The notes: generated by a model not told the origin, from the sequence alone. 64,000 nt of DNA from Wenyingzhuangia aestuarii (GCF_011927765.1 NZ_JAATJG010000014.1:1-64000), one strand, 5' to 3'. Shown: positions 34,352 through 43,961, counted from the stretch's first letter. Numbers and translations are program-made.

Positions 34352-36949
34352 TTAGAATTGGTATTTTAATGCTAAGCTCATAGATCTACCTGGTAAAGTT
34401 CTAGCTCTTACGTAGTTTACTTGGTTGTTTGTAATACTACCTTCTTCTGCTTCTGTTACTGCAATTGAATCAAAGATATTATTTACAGAGAAGTTTGCAT
34501 TTAATGATTTTGTAATTGCGTAGTTGATAAATCCACTAGTTACAACAAAACTTGGCATTACTAACTCGTTAGAATCTTGTGCATATGCTTTAGACTGTCC
34601 TACAAAACTTAATCCGATAGAGTTTTGTTTTTGTGTTCCAAAGTTATAAGATGGCATTAAGTTGTAAATTACATCCGGTTGTCTTCTTGGCTTGTTACCT
34701 TTGTTTGCTCCCGAAGTAATTTCTGCTTTAGTATATGTTACAGCACCTCTTAAGTTAAAGTCTCCAAAGTTATAGAATCCTTCAATTTCAACTCCCATAG
34801 ATTTGTAATCATTTTCTATAATACTGTTAGACGATGCTTCAAAACCACCTTCTTCATTGGTTGTTGCGTAAAAAGCTGTTGCATATACTGCACCTCTTTT
34901 TAAGTTTCTTTTGAATCCAATTTCTGCTTGAGAAAGGAAATCTAATGCGTTAATTTTATCTCCATCTAAGTAATCCAATCCAGAGAATAAAATACGATCT
35001 GCTTTTGCAGAAGCTCCTTTACTATATCTAGCAAATATAGATTGATTGTCAGAGAACTTATAGTTGATACCTGCAGAATAAGAAATGTAGTTGTAATCAT
35101 AATCTACTGCTGTAGGGTTTGCATTGTCTACCACATGAGCTGTTTGTTCTGGAGTAGAAATGGTTCCGTCACCGTTTACATCAATAGCACCTTCTTTTCC
35201 TCCTGCAAAAGATCCACTTACTGATCCCATATCATATCTTACACTAGCATCAATAGTAAGGTCATCTGTAGCATCTACTGAAATGTGCGCATAAGGTGCA
35301 GATACATTGTATTGAGTATCGTAGTTACGTTGTAAATTTCCCCAAGCAGGTGTTCCGTAGTTTAACAATCCGTTTTCACTTAAGGTTCCTACATTGATTA
35401 ATTTAGCATTGTTATCTGTAGCATCTTGTACGTATGTGTTCCATAACCAAGACATAGAAACGTTTTGGATTGATTTAAAATACCCTGCTGTAATACTTAC
35501 GTTTTCAATTGTTTTAGACAATTTTACATCGTTCATAAAATTGTTAAAGTTGTTTAACTCTACATCAAACATATGAATTCTACTTACTAAAGTATTTCCA
35601 TCTACAGCATTTCCATTAGCAGCAAAGGTTAAAGGACCTCCTAAAGTTACCGCCATATCGTTTGCTGTTCCCACACTTTCTACAAAAGGAGTTACAAAAC
35701 TACCTTTGTTCATAGAAAAACGTCCGTTGTTGGTAATTTTCCAATCATTATCTAAATCAAAACTCGCTTCAAAACCTAAAGATGTAGATATTGGGTGCAT
35801 TCCATCTGTTACGCTTCCTCTTGTTGTCGCTCCATCTGCTCCTGTACGTAAAGTTTGTGTAAGGTTTGCTGTATGAATAGAACCTGTAGTTGCATTAAAA
35901 CCTGGTGCATTTTCCCATGTTGGGTTGCTGTTAGTTCCTGTTACTTTAATAGGAACTGGCATGTAAGCTGCTGTTCTATCGTTTAAGTATTTTGCATATA
36001 ACCTAACACGTCCGTTTTCAAACTTTTTTGTCAAGCTCATTTTTAACTGACCACCATTGTTAGCTGTAAATCCTGTAGATCTAATTCCTTCTCCTGCTCT
36101 GTAGAATCCACCAGCATGTAAGAATAAATTATTGCTTACTTCTGTTCCGTAATCAAAATCTGTTCTAAAAGAGTTGTAGTCTACTCCAAAAGTAGTTCCT
36201 ATAGAACCTCCTTCGTTTTCTCCTGTTTTACTAATAATGTTGATGATTCCACCAGGACCATTAGATGTTAATGTAGATGCAGAACCTCCACGGATTGCTT
36301 CTATTTTGGCAACGTTGTTGTCAAATCTTGTAAAAATATCCGAAGTACCAAAAGCAATATCTCCATATAATAATACTGGTAAACCATCTTCTTGTAATTG
36401 TACATATTTAGAACCTCCAGAAGAAATTGGCACCCCTCTTACAGCAATGTTAGAATTTCCTTCCCCTCCTGATGATTCAGCACGAATACCAGGAATAGTT
36501 CTAAAAATTTCTGCTGTAGATCTTGGAGCAGATTGTGTTATTACAGAAGGTTTCATGGTTGTTACAGAAACACTCGATTCAATTTTAGATTTTGGAGTGG
36601 CTACCCCTGTAATAATAATTTCATCTAAAGATTGTGCATCTGCATTCATTACAAAATTCTGTACAAGGTTTCCTCCTTGTGCATTTAATTTTTTTGTGTA
36701 GTTGGTATATCCAATAGAACTAGCCTCTAAAATATAATTTCCGTTTTTTACATTTATAATTGTATAGTTCCCGTTAAAATCTGATACAGATCCTTTTCCT
36801 GTTCCTTTTAAAAGAACGCTAATTCCTAATAAAGGTTCTCCGTTTTGATCTGTAACATTTCCCGAAATAGTTGTTTGAGCTATTATTGATGAAGCAGAAA
36901 ATAGCATCACTAATAAAAATCCCCATCTGACTTGAATTGTTTTTTTCAT
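34352..36949 (-). CDS. TonB-dependent receptor of the sucrose locus
   Basis: An 865-aa outer-membrane receptor. Signal peptide (1-24, ending SSIIAQ), N-terminal carboxypeptidase-regulatory-like domain (about 26-112, TISGNVTDQNGEPLLGISVL), plug (about 115-240, with VRGVPISSGGSKYVQLQEDG and NGPGGIINIISKTG) and barrel ending ALKYQF. No SusD partner is present, so it resembles SuxA-type sucrose receptors rather than SusC. It is the first gene of the leftward operon, divergent from the LacI regulator, with two AACG-n4-CGTT operators between. Sucrose as ligand is inferred from the locus. Confidence 0.85.
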   Translation of the reverse strand: MKKTIQVRWGFLLVMLFSASSIIAQTTISGNVTDQNGEPLLGISVLLKGTGKGSVSDFNGNYTIINVKNGNYILEASSIGYTNYTKKLNAQGGNLVQNFVMNADAQSLDEIIITGVATPKSKIESSVSVTTMKPSVITQSAPRSTAEIFRTIPGIRAESSGGEGNSNIAVRGVPISSGGSKYVQLQEDGLPVLLYGDIAFGTSDIFTRFDNNVAKIEAIRGGSASTLTSNGPGGIINIISKTGENEGGSIGTTFGVDYNSFRTDFDYGTEVSNNLFLHAGGFYRAGEGIRSTGFTANNGGQLKMSLTKKFENGRVRLYAKYLNDRTAAYMPVPIKVTGTNSNPTWENAPGFNATTGSIHTANLTQTLRTGADGATTRGSVTDGMHPISTSLGFEASFDLDNDWKITNNGRFSMNKGSFVTPFVESVGTANDMAVTLGGPLTFAANGNAVDGNTLVSRIHMFDVELNNFNNFMNDVKLSKTIENVSITAGYFKSIQNVSMSWLWNTYVQDATDNNAKLINVGTLSENGLLNYGTPAWGNLQRNYDTQYNVSAPYAHISVDATDDLTIDASVRYDMGSVSGSFAGGKEGAIDVNGDGTISTPEQTAHVVDNANPTAVDYDYNYISYSAGINYKFSDNQSIFARYSKGASAKADRILFSGLDYLDGDKINALDFLSQAEIGFKRNLKRGAVYATAFYATTNEEGGFEASSNSIIENDYKSMGVEIEGFYNFGDFNLRGAVTYTKAEITSGANKGNKPRRQPDVIYNLMPSYNFGTQKQNSIGLSFVGQSKAYAQDSNELVMPSFVVTSGFINYAITKSLNANFSVNNIFDSIAVTEAEEGSITNNQVNYVRARTLPGRSMSLALKYQF

Positions 36950-37035
36950 AATCGTATTATTTAGTTATTTGTTAGTTATTCACTTATTTAACTGCTAAAT
37001 TATCATAAGAATACATTTTAAATTTACAATTATAT

Positions 37036-37074
37036 AACGAAAACGTTATCGATTTTACCTAAAACGTTTTCGTT
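37036..37074. promoter_or_regulatory. Paired LacI-type operators
   Basis: AACGAAAACGTT (37036-37047) and its exact reverse complement AACGTTTTCGTT (37063-37074) lie 27 bp apart in the divergent region between the receptor and LacI genes. AACG/CGTT arms with an internal AT core are typical of LacI family half-sites, so the neighbouring regulator is the likely binder. Confidence 0.7.
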
Positions 37075-37113
37075 ACTTATTTTTTTACTACATTTAAACA
37101 TCAAAAAGAATCC

Positions 37114-38145
37114 ATGAAGCCTGTAACCTTAAAAGAAATTGCCGAAAAATTAAATATATCTGTTACTACCGTATCTAAAGCCTTAAAGGATTATCCGGAT
37201 GTTAGTAAGAAAACCAAGGCCTTGGTTAAAGAGTTGGCAGAGACCTTAAACTATAAGCCTAATAGTTTTGCAGTACATTTAAGAACTAAAGAATCTAAAA
37301 CTATTGGATTGGTAATCCCTGAAATAGTACATCACTTTTTTTCTAGTGTGATTAAAGGGATTATTTCTGAAGCAGAAAAAGAAGGGTATTTGGTGATTAT
37401 TTTACAGTCCAATGAATCTTATGAATTGGAGAAAAAACAAATAGATTTGTTATTGAGTCATCGTGTAGATGGTATTTTAATTTCGTTGGCTAATGGAACT
37501 GCAGATTTTAAACATTTGAATGCTATTTTAGAACAAGACAAACCTTTGGTAATGTTTGATAAAATTGCCAAATTGGTAAAATGTTCTAAGGTTATTATTG
37601 ATGATCAGAAAGCTGCATTTATAGCTACGCAACATTTAATAGATAGTGGTTGTAAACGCATAGCTCATTTTAGAGGACCTTTATTGCCTCAGAACTCCAT
37701 TGATCGATTTTTGGGATACAAAAAAGCTTTGTTGGCTAATGGTATGGAGTACGATCCAAGACTGGTGTACTTAAGTGATTGTGGAGAAAATAGTTTTGAC
37801 GATGGAAAAGTAAACGCAGCTCAACTCTATAAAGATCATAGTGATGTGGATGGTATTTTTATCAATACCGATTTGGTTGCTATAGGAGCTATTTCTGAAT
37901 TTCAGAAGTTAGGAGTTCAAATTCCGGAAGAAATTTCTATTGTTGGATTTAGTAACTGGTTTATGTCTTCTGTTATCTCTCCTACTATTACAACAATTGA
38001 TCAGCCAGGTTATGTTATGGGACAAACTGCATTTATTCAATTGTATAAAGAGATTCAGGCTCTAAAGAAAGGTACTCCTTTACAACCTGAAACTATTACG
38101 TTGGAAACCGCTTTGATTAAAAGAGAATCTACCAAAGGGAGTTGA
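37114..38145 (+). CDS. LacI family transcriptional regulator of sucrose genes
   Basis: A 343-aa regulator with an N-terminal LacI helix-turn-helix (VTLKEIAEKLNISVTTVSKA, hinge through YKPNSFA, residues 3-55) and a periplasmic-binding-protein-like effector domain (about 60-335; SKTIGLVIPEIVHHFFSSVI, TITTIDQPGYVMGQ). It is transcribed away from the receptor-symporter-kinase-phosphorylase operon and probably represses it until sucrose or a derivative binds. Its last 17 bp overlap, convergently, the end of the SDR gene. Confidence 0.9.
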   Translation: MKPVTLKEIAEKLNISVTTVSKALKDYPDVSKKTKALVKELAETLNYKPNSFAVHLRTKESKTIGLVIPEIVHHFFSSVIKGIISEAEKEGYLVIILQSNESYELEKKQIDLLLSHRVDGILISLANGTADFKHLNAILEQDKPLVMFDKIAKLVKCSKVIIDDQKAAFIATQHLIDSGCKRIAHFRGPLLPQNSIDRFLGYKKALLANGMEYDPRLVYLSDCGENSFDDGKVNAAQLYKDHSDVDGIFINTDLVAIGAISEFQKLGVQIPEEISIVGFSNWFMSSVISPTITTIDQPGYVMGQTAFIQLYKEIQALKKGTPLQPETITLETALIKRESTKGS

Positions 38146-38944
38146 TTGATCTAAGTTCTTCGGTAGTTTCCATTAATTCCTTTATTTTAAACTTGTTATA
38201 GGCATCTGGGTGTGCGTTGTTAAAACCTCCGTTGTCATTGTCATAATAAGTTCCTGTACTATTTTGGTAATTTTCAGAACAAGCTAACTCATACAAAATA
38301 TCAGAACCTTTACTTGCTGGAGACCAATGCTGTCCGTAAGCTTCATTTGCCATTTTTGTATTTAATAAAGATCCTGGGTTTACTGCAATTATATTTAGTT
38401 TAGGTTCTTTTTTAGCTAAGTAAAAACTCCACATGGTTAAGGCTAATTTGCTCTGTGCATAAGCTTCGTTTACCAATAGTTCTTTGGTTCCTTTTAAAGC
38501 TTTTATGGATACGGTTGTTTGAGCAGCAGAACTTAAATTGATAATTCTTGTTTGAGTTCCTTTTTTTAACAAAGGCAGTAGCGTATTGGTAAGAACATAG
38601 GGAGCTAAGTAATTGACTACTAAACGTAAATCTATTCCTAAGTGATTTATTGTTGTTGTTGTACTTTTGAATACTCCTGCATTGTTAATTAGTACATCTA
38701 TTTTTGGAACATCTTTTATAATCTGTTCTGCTAATCTTGAGACAGCTTCTAAATCAGAAAAATCTGCAACTAAACCATGAATATTGTGATTGTTTGTTAT
38801 TGTTTTTATTTCCAAAATAACAGCATCTACTTTAGCTTTACCTCTTCCATGTATATAAACCGTATGTCCTTTTTTAGCAAAATTTAAAGCTGTTAACTTT
38901 CCAATACCGTCTGTACTTCCCGTTACTATTATTGTTTTACTCAT
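38129..38944 (-). CDS. Short-chain dehydrogenase/reductase
   Basis: A 271-aa classical SDR with cofactor loop TGSTDGIGKLTA (about residues 7-18), NNAGV (about 87-91), and catalytic YxxxK as EAYAQSKLAL (about 158-167). There is a basic residue HGRGKAKVD after strand 2, suggesting NADP(H). It resembles retinol-dehydrogenase or WW-domain type SDRs; the substrate is unknown. The open frame extends upstream to 39106, overlapping the next gene, but ATG at 38944 matches the fold. It is the last gene of the 38-43 kb leftward cluster. Confidence 0.87.
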   Translation of the reverse strand: MSKTIIVTGSTDGIGKLTALNFAKKGHTVYIHGRGKAKVDAVILEIKTITNNHNIHGLVADFSDLEAVSRLAEQIIKDVPKIDVLINNAGVFKSTTTTINHLGIDLRLVVNYLAPYVLTNTLLPLLKKGTQTRIINLSSAAQTTVSIKALKGTKELLVNEAYAQSKLALTMWSFYLAKKEPKLNIIAVNPGSLLNTKMANEAYGQHWSPASKGSDILYELACSENYQNSTGTYYDNDNGGFNNAHPDAYNKFKIKELMETTEELRSINSLW

Positions 38945-39047
38945 AATTTTTAGGTTGTTTATTTTGATGTCACCTTTATCGTTGTTGAAATATTTTTTTA
39001 ATTTTAAACGATGCTCTACCTTATGTTTTTTTATGAAAAAAAATGTG

Positions 39048-40001
39048 CTAAAAAGGTGCAAAGGTGTCTTTGGGACTCTTTGGCACACTCCAACGCTCAC
39101 GAGCACTAATACTATCTGATGTCACAACTTTAGACTCTGAGTTATCGACACTAGCATAGCTACTTGCTCCTCCTCGTGGGATTTGCATACGATCTCCGTA
39201 TAACCATACGACCAAATTACTGCGCTGTCCACTGATAATTGGATGCGTAGCGTGTGCTACATCACCTCTGTGAATTATTGCTTTCCCTGATTCAAACGTA
39301 GTTTGTACTGTTTTTCCTGTGGTTTTATCGTAAAAATCAACTTGCGAACCTGTAAATACTTCATTCGGTAAATTTATATTTATATTCAAGGTAGCGGCCG
39401 AGGCATCCGTGTGTGCACGTAAATCTACATCTTTATCTGGGTTGTATTGAATAGAAAACCCAAATGTTTGGTTGTCATAGCCATAAGTACCTAATAGCAA
39501 ACGAGCAATTGGACGCATGTAACGATCCATAATGTTATTGTAAAATGTCTGAAAATTAGGAGCTGCAAGATAGCCTTCTGAGCGTGGATCAAGCATAATT
39601 CCGTAACGATTCAATTGAATTCCGTATGGTGCTCGTTTAGGAATTTGTGAATTTACTACAGCTTCTAGATAATTACGAAATTCCGCTAAGCGTTCAGGAT
39701 TAAAAAATTGTGCAACATAAACCCCAGGACTAATTTCTTCCCATAAATCAGCAACAGCAACTTCTTTTTCAGGATTTTCCCATGCTTCTTTAATGGCCTT
39801 TTGTAAGCGTGCATCAAGCAGTGTTTCGTCAGGAATTAGTAAACTATCTTTGTTTTCAATTTCCCATTCTGTCCATGCATTTTCGAGTAAATTTTGGTTA
39901 CTCTTCCAAAAATGAGAAACAGAAGCTTCACGGTTTAAAGACGCTTCACGAGAAGGTAAAGTAAGTGCACGAGCTTGTGCTAGCATATTTTTATTAGTCA
40001 T
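39048..40001 (-). CDS. 2-oxoglutarate/Fe(II)-dependent oxygenase family protein
   Basis: A 317-aa protein without signal peptide. The jelly-roll core shows the Fe(II) triad, with LRAHTDASAATLNININLPN (H-x-D, about residues 194-213) and the distal His in IIHRGDVAHATHPI (about 240-253), followed by QRSNLVVWLYG where the Arg would hold 2-oxoglutarate. This fits the prolyl-4-hydroxylase-like superfamily. The gene is visibly richer in G+C than its neighbours, with more CG-containing codons, suggesting recent acquisition. The substrate is unknown. It lies 100 bp downstream of the yellow-like gene. Confidence 0.75.
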   Translation of the reverse strand: MTNKNMLAQARALTLPSREASLNREASVSHFWKSNQNLLENAWTEWEIENKDSLLIPDETLLDARLQKAIKEAWENPEKEVAVADLWEEISPGVYVAQFFNPERLAEFRNYLEAVVNSQIPKRAPYGIQLNRYGIMLDPRSEGYLAAPNFQTFYNNIMDRYMRPIARLLLGTYGYDNQTFGFSIQYNPDKDVDLRAHTDASAATLNININLPNEVFTGSQVDFYDKTTGKTVQTTFESGKAIIHRGDVAHATHPIISGQRSNLVVWLYGDRMQIPRGGASSYASVDNSESKVVTSDSISARERWSVPKSPKDTFAPF

Positions 40002-40101
40002 TATTTCTATATTTTTTCACCAAAAACTATTGCAATAGGATATTTGGGTTTTGTGTCTATTTTTTAAGTGGTGTTGATTGTTGTTAGCATACGTTGTTTT
40101 G

Positions 40102-41208
40102 TTACCTGAACGATACCCCCTTAACAATAGGTTTGAATCTGAATATATAAAAGGGTTTGGTTGCTGTACTTTGACCGTTGTTAAACACAGCACCTCTATT
40201 TACCTGTGCAGCTGACACATACATATAACCATCTACATGATTGTAACTCACTCCATCTGGCCATACCAAGCGAGGATCTTGTATTAGGGTTTGATTTGTT
40301 TGATCTTTGGCTAAAACTACAGCTACACTATTAGTTTCTAATGCTGTTAAATATAGATTTCCTTTTTTGTCTATCGACATTCCCCCGTTGTTAGGCTTTT
40401 CAGCATAAACATCAATTTTAGCCTCTAACTCTGTTTCTGTCAATTTTGGATTGATTAAATCTAAGGTTTTAACTCTGTATATTTTGGTTCCGTTTAAAGG
40501 ACCATAATACACATATTCAAAATTAGCATCGGCTGTTATTCCATCGTTTCCAACTAATAAGTCTTTTCCATTTACTGCTAAGTGCTTTCCTTTGATTATG
40601 GTTGGTGTATTTTCTGGTTGGGTTGTACGAGTACCTTCTAAAATACGACGAGCTTTTCCCGTTTTCATATTCACCAAAATAAAAGCAGCTTTACTCCCAT
40701 CTCCCCCATTTCCAATACCTTCATCAGCAATTATAAAGTATCCGTTTTTGGTATCTACTACCATATCATTGGGTTGAGCTATTGCTGGTATTACAGATTT
40801 TGGCAAATAATAAATACGTTCTAATTGATTTTTTTGGGTGTTCCATCCTACAATTTTAGGTGTCACATCGTTACGTTGTGCCATATCTAGCATCCAAATA
40901 ATCCCATTTTTATCGTTTCTAATACCTAGTACATTGCTCAAATAATGATCGTCAGTAGTTCGTGGTGTATTCCACGATTTATTAGGAAATGGTTTGCTTT
41001 CTTTAGTTTTTGCATCCATGATCATCACTCTATTTTCTGGTGAGAAAAAAGGATGATGACTATACACTAAATCGCCAGTATAAGAAAAGGAAATATTACC
41101 GACTGCTTGCGCTGTAGTTGCAAAAACTTCGGTTTCACCTACTGTGTTTTGTGCTTTTATGGTCATAACTGAAGCGAATACTAATATTTTGAAACTTACG
41201 TTTTTCAT
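40102..41208 (-). CDS. Yellow / major royal jelly-like exported protein
   Basis: A 368-aa secreted beta-propeller protein (signal peptide about 1-19, ending IKAQN). It matches the MRJP/yellow family known from insects and scattered bacteria: SWNTPRTTDDHYLSNVLGIR, IIWMLDMAQRNDV, AQPNDMVVDTKNGYFIIADE and DGVSYNHVDGYMYVS. Relatives include dopachrome-converting enzymes, but bacterial functions are unknown. The start is 2 bp after the stop of the DUF4437 cupin, showing coupling. Confidence 0.82.
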   Translation of the reverse strand: MKNVSFKILVFASVMTIKAQNTVGETEVFATTAQAVGNISFSYTGDLVYSHHPFFSPENRVMIMDAKTKESKPFPNKSWNTPRTTDDHYLSNVLGIRNDKNGIIWMLDMAQRNDVTPKIVGWNTQKNQLERIYYLPKSVIPAIAQPNDMVVDTKNGYFIIADEGIGNGGDGSKAAFILVNMKTGKARRILEGTRTTQPENTPTIIKGKHLAVNGKDLLVGNDGITADANFEYVYYGPLNGTKIYRVKTLDLINPKLTETELEAKIDVYAEKPNNGGMSIDKKGNLYLTALETNSVAVVLAKDQTNQTLIQDPRLVWPDGVSYNHVDGYMYVSAAQVNRGAVFNNGQSTATKPFYIFRFKPIVKGVSFR

Positions 41209-41210
41209 GA

Positions 41211-42038
41211 TTATTTTACTTCAAATTTTCCGTTACTTCTAATATAAAGAACAGTTTCTTTTTTTGCTGAAATGATGGAAGTTGCGTTTTCTTCTGCTCC
41301 AAAATAAGAACCAGGTTCTAAAACATTTTTATCCTCCTTTATAGAAAACTGATGTGTTGCTTTACCAGAAATAACCACCACTCTAAAATTTGGACTTAAA
41401 TTTTTAATTTTTCCTTTAAAACCTGCTGGTAATCTTAAAAGCGTTGCACGTAATTGATTTTTTTCGTGACTTCCCCATAAAAAAGCAGTTTCTACATTAC
41501 TTTTTGAAGCTACCCATTCTATATCGTTGGCATTTAACCAAACCATATTCGATTTATCTACATTTACTGGACGCTCTCCATTATCAAAAGCATCTGAAGT
41601 TGGTTTTACTAAATATGGACCTTCTTGAATATCTAAAAACGCCATATTTTCCTGACCATCTGCAGCAGTTATGTGTGCTTCACCTGCTGGTTGTTGCCAA
41701 TAAGAACCTGCTGGCAGCCATTGTTTTTCTGCTTGTTCATCATCATTATGTAATAAACCTTGAATTACTACTCCACGATAGGTAATATTGTGAATGTGTG
41801 GTGGCGAAGAAAAACCTTTCTTGAATTTTACTAAAAATCCTGCTGGTCCGTTTTTTGTTCGGTCTCCCCAAAGTTTGCCTGCAGCTGGACTTTTATCTCC
41901 TCGTAACGGATTTAACCATCCCCATTCTACATTGCCTGCGGTTACTACTTCATTTATAGATTTTGTAGTATCTGTTGTTGGTGTCTGTGCATTTGCATAA
42001 AAGCCTACGACTAATGCTATTAGGATATTTTTTTTCAT
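41211..42038 (-). CDS. DUF4437 cupin, exported
   Basis: A 275-aa protein with a signal peptide (1-17, ending YANAQ) and two cupin repeats. The first holds [19 protein letters not shown] and [13 protein letters not shown] (metal-binding His residues). The second, starting near residue 160, is degenerate ([32 protein letters not shown]). It belongs to the DUF4437 (ChrR-like cupin) group. It sits in a tight operon with another cupin and the yellow-like protein; the substrate is unknown. Confidence 0.8.
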   Translation of the reverse strand: MKKNILIALVVGFYANAQTPTTDTTKSINEVVTAGNVEWGWLNPLRGDKSPAAGKLWGDRTKNGPAGFLVKFKKGFSSPPHIHNITYRGVVIQGLLHNDDEQAEKQWLPAGSYWQQPAGEAHITAADGQENMAFLDIQEGPYLVKPTSDAFDNGERPVNVDKSNMVWLNANDIEWVASKSNVETAFLWGSHEKNQLRATLLRLPAGFKGKIKNLSPNFRVVVISGKATHQFSIKEDKNVLEPGSYFGAEENATSIISAKKETVLYIRSNGKFEVK

Positions 42039-42058
42039 TTTAAAGTTTTTAAATAGTA

Positions 42059-42520
42059 CTAATCTTGTTTTTCTGTCTTTTTTAAATACTCTGGCAACTC
42101 TTTAGATAACCAATCTTGACGAACAGGTACATGTACATCTAAATCCACCGTTTTTTCTAAAGCCCAAAATTCATGTGGTACATTTTCTGGAAATACAATT
42201 ACTTCTCCCGTTCCTACTATGATTATTTTTTCTTTTCCATCAACGATTGTTTTAATTTTTACCTTTCCAGACATGATATAGGTAATTTGTTCGTTAGGAT
42301 GTTTGTGCCAAGGAATATGGGCCTCTTTTTCTAGGTTAAAAATGGTCATTTGTCCTTTGTCACCATGAAACCATTTTCTTTGAATCCCTTTTCCTATAGT
42401 TTCAGACTTCATCTCTTCAAAATTGAAATGTTGTACTTTACTAACAGGTGTTTCTTGGGCACTAGTGTTCAAAACCATCCATAGTCCTAAAACTATGGAT
42501 AGTAAATTGTTGTTGTTCAT
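42059..42520 (-). CDS. Cupin domain protein, exported
   Basis: A 153-aa single-cupin protein with a signal peptide ([20 protein letters not shown], about 1-22). Metal-binding motif 1 is [20 protein letters not shown] and motif 2 is [14 protein letters not shown]. Such small cupins act as dioxygenases, isomerases or sugar-binding proteins; nothing decides between these. The start at 42520 gives the proper signal peptide (the frame is open 18 bp further). It is flanked by the nitroreductase and DUF4437 genes with short gaps. Confidence 0.8.
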   Translation of the reverse strand: MNNNNLLSIVLGLWMVLNTSAQETPVSKVQHFNFEEMKSETIGKGIQRKWFHGDKGQMTIFNLEKEAHIPWHKHPNEQITYIMSGKVKIKTIVDGKEKIIIVGTGEVIVFPENVPHEFWALEKTVDLDVHVPVRQDWLSKELPEYLKKTEKQD

Positions 42521-42555
42521 TTGTGTGTTGTAAAACAATTATTAAAAAGCAGGAA

Positions 42556-43230
42556 TTATTTCCAAGAAACAATATCTTCTATATTTCTTCTTGATTTTGG
42601 GAATTCTGGATCTGCTTTTCTATATCCAAAAGCGACCATGAATGATAAACCGTATTTGTCGGTATCTACTCCAAATTTTTCTCTTAATAAAGCTTCTGCT
42701 TTTTCTTGATGAAATCCTTCTATAGGGCAACTATCTATACCTGTTAAAGCTGCCGAAGTCATCATATTACCTAAAGCAATGTAGGTTTGTTTAGAAGCCC
42801 AATCGAACATTTTTTTATCGTTGTCTAAGTTAAAATCACGCTCTTGAAATTCTCTATAAAACTTAGTGTACATTTCTATAACATCTTCTGGTAATTGTTT
42901 TACCTCTTTCATCATGTGCATAATGTATTCCGAATCCCATTTTACCATAGGAGCTTTCATACTTAAGCCTAATACAAAATGACTAGCAGTGTCTAATTTT
43001 ACAGGGGCACCCCAAGCTACAGGCTTTAACAACTCTCTTAATTCTTTGTCTTGTACTACAATAAAATGCCATGGTTCAAAACCAAAAGAACTCGGTGATA
43101 ATTGTGCTGTTTCTAAGATAAAGTTGATATCTGCATCTGCTATTTTTTTAGTCGCATCAAATTCTTTGGTTGCATGTCTAAAGTTAAAAGCATTTATAAT
43201 TTCTTGTTGTGATATTTTAGGTGTGTTCAT
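42556..43230 (-). CDS. Nitroreductase family NAD(P)H oxidoreductase (NfsB-like)
   Basis: A 224-aa FMN-dependent nitroreductase. FMN contacts are in NAFNFRHATKEFDATKKI (about 13-30) and SSFGFEPWHFIVVQD (about 47-61). The C-terminal GIDSCPIEGFHQEKAEALL and FMVAFGYRKADP motifs are typical of NfsB/dihydropteridine reductase-like enzymes. It is the first gene of the leftward 43-38 kb cluster and reduces quinones or nitro compounds in general; the role here is unknown. Confidence 0.88.
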   Translation of the reverse strand: MNTPKISQQEIINAFNFRHATKEFDATKKIADADINFILETAQLSPSSFGFEPWHFIVVQDKELRELLKPVAWGAPVKLDTASHFVLGLSMKAPMVKWDSEYIMHMMKEVKQLPEDVIEMYTKFYREFQERDFNLDNDKKMFDWASKQTYIALGNMMTSAALTGIDSCPIEGFHQEKAEALLREKFGVDTDKYGLSFMVAFGYRKADPEFPKSRRNIEDIVSWK

Positions 43231-43340
43231 AATTTTTATTATTTATTTTTAAGCAAAGATAAAACGGAACAGACTCTATTATAAGGTATAATAAAAGGAG
43301 ATATATGTACAAATAAAGGTTTTAGGAGGTTGATTAACAT

Positions 43341-43370
43341 AAAAAAGCCTAGTAACTATTGCTACTAGGC
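43341..43370 (-). terminator. Terminator of four-EF-hand gene
   Basis: Stem GCCTAGTA / TACTAGGC with an 8-nt loop, then T6 on the minus strand. Confidence 0.82.
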
Positions 43371-43398
43371 CTATTATCTGTAAAAAACAAATTTATTA

Positions 43399-43896
43399 TT
43401 ACGCTTCTCTTCCTCCTTTTTTTCTTTCTGGTTTAGGAGCGTTTTCAAATTCATCTTTGTTGATGAACCCATCATTATCGGTATCTATCTTCTCAAAATG
43501 CTTTTCTAAAGGTCCCTTAGCTTCTTCTTTAGAAATCAATCCATCTTTGTTTGTATCTTTTTTATCTAATACCTGTTCAAAAGTAAGACGAGACTTTTTT
43601 CCTTTCTTTTTACTGTTTTTCTTTCCTTTTTTCTTAGGAGTATTTTCTAATTCTTCTTTGGTAATAAAACCATCTTTATTTGTATCAATTTTGTCAAAGT
43701 GCTTTTCTATAGGTCCTTTTGTTTCTTCTTTAGACAGTTTTCCATCATTATTAGTATCCATTTTTTCTAATAATTGCTCAAAGCTTGGACGACCTTTACG
43801 TTCTTCTCTATTACCTTGTTGAGCATTTGCTTGTAGGGTTCCTAATGTGATGAAAGCTATTGCTAAGAAACCTTTTTTTACGATTGATTTTTTCAT
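43399..43896 (-). CDS. Secreted protein with four EF-hands
   Basis: A 165-aa protein with a signal peptide (1-25, ending QANAQQ). Four canonical EF-hand loops (DTNNDGKLSKEE, DTNKDGFITKEE, DTNKDGLISKEE, DTDNDGFINKDE) are arranged as two nearly identical halves of about 60 residues, each FEQ(L/V)L(E/D)K...KGP(I/L)EKHF. The halves are joined by a very basic KKKGKKNSKKKGKK linker. It arose by internal duplication. It shares a 30-bp promoter element with the upstream CotH kinase gene and could be its partner or substrate; that is inference. Confidence 0.88.
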   Translation of the reverse strand: MKKSIVKKGFLAIAFITLGTLQANAQQGNREERKGRPSFEQLLEKMDTNNDGKLSKEETKGPIEKHFDKIDTNKDGFITKEELENTPKKKGKKNSKKKGKKSRLTFEQVLDKKDTNKDGLISKEEAKGPLEKHFEKIDTDNDGFINKDEFENAPKPERKKGGREA

Positions 43897-43961
43897 TTTA
43901 TGTGTTTTTATGATTAACTATGGTTCAAAGATGCAGTTATTCTATGTATGTAATTTGAGTT

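Noticed and set aside
38945-39106. Longer N-terminus for the SDR protein
   Set aside because: It would overlap the 2OG oxygenase gene and precedes the TGSTDGIG loop by 60 residues with no signal-peptide or domain character.
39048-40001. 2OG oxygenase as part of the sucrose locus
   Set aside because: It is separated from the LacI gene by the convergent SDR gene and lies in the other leftward cluster; no sucrose operator is near.
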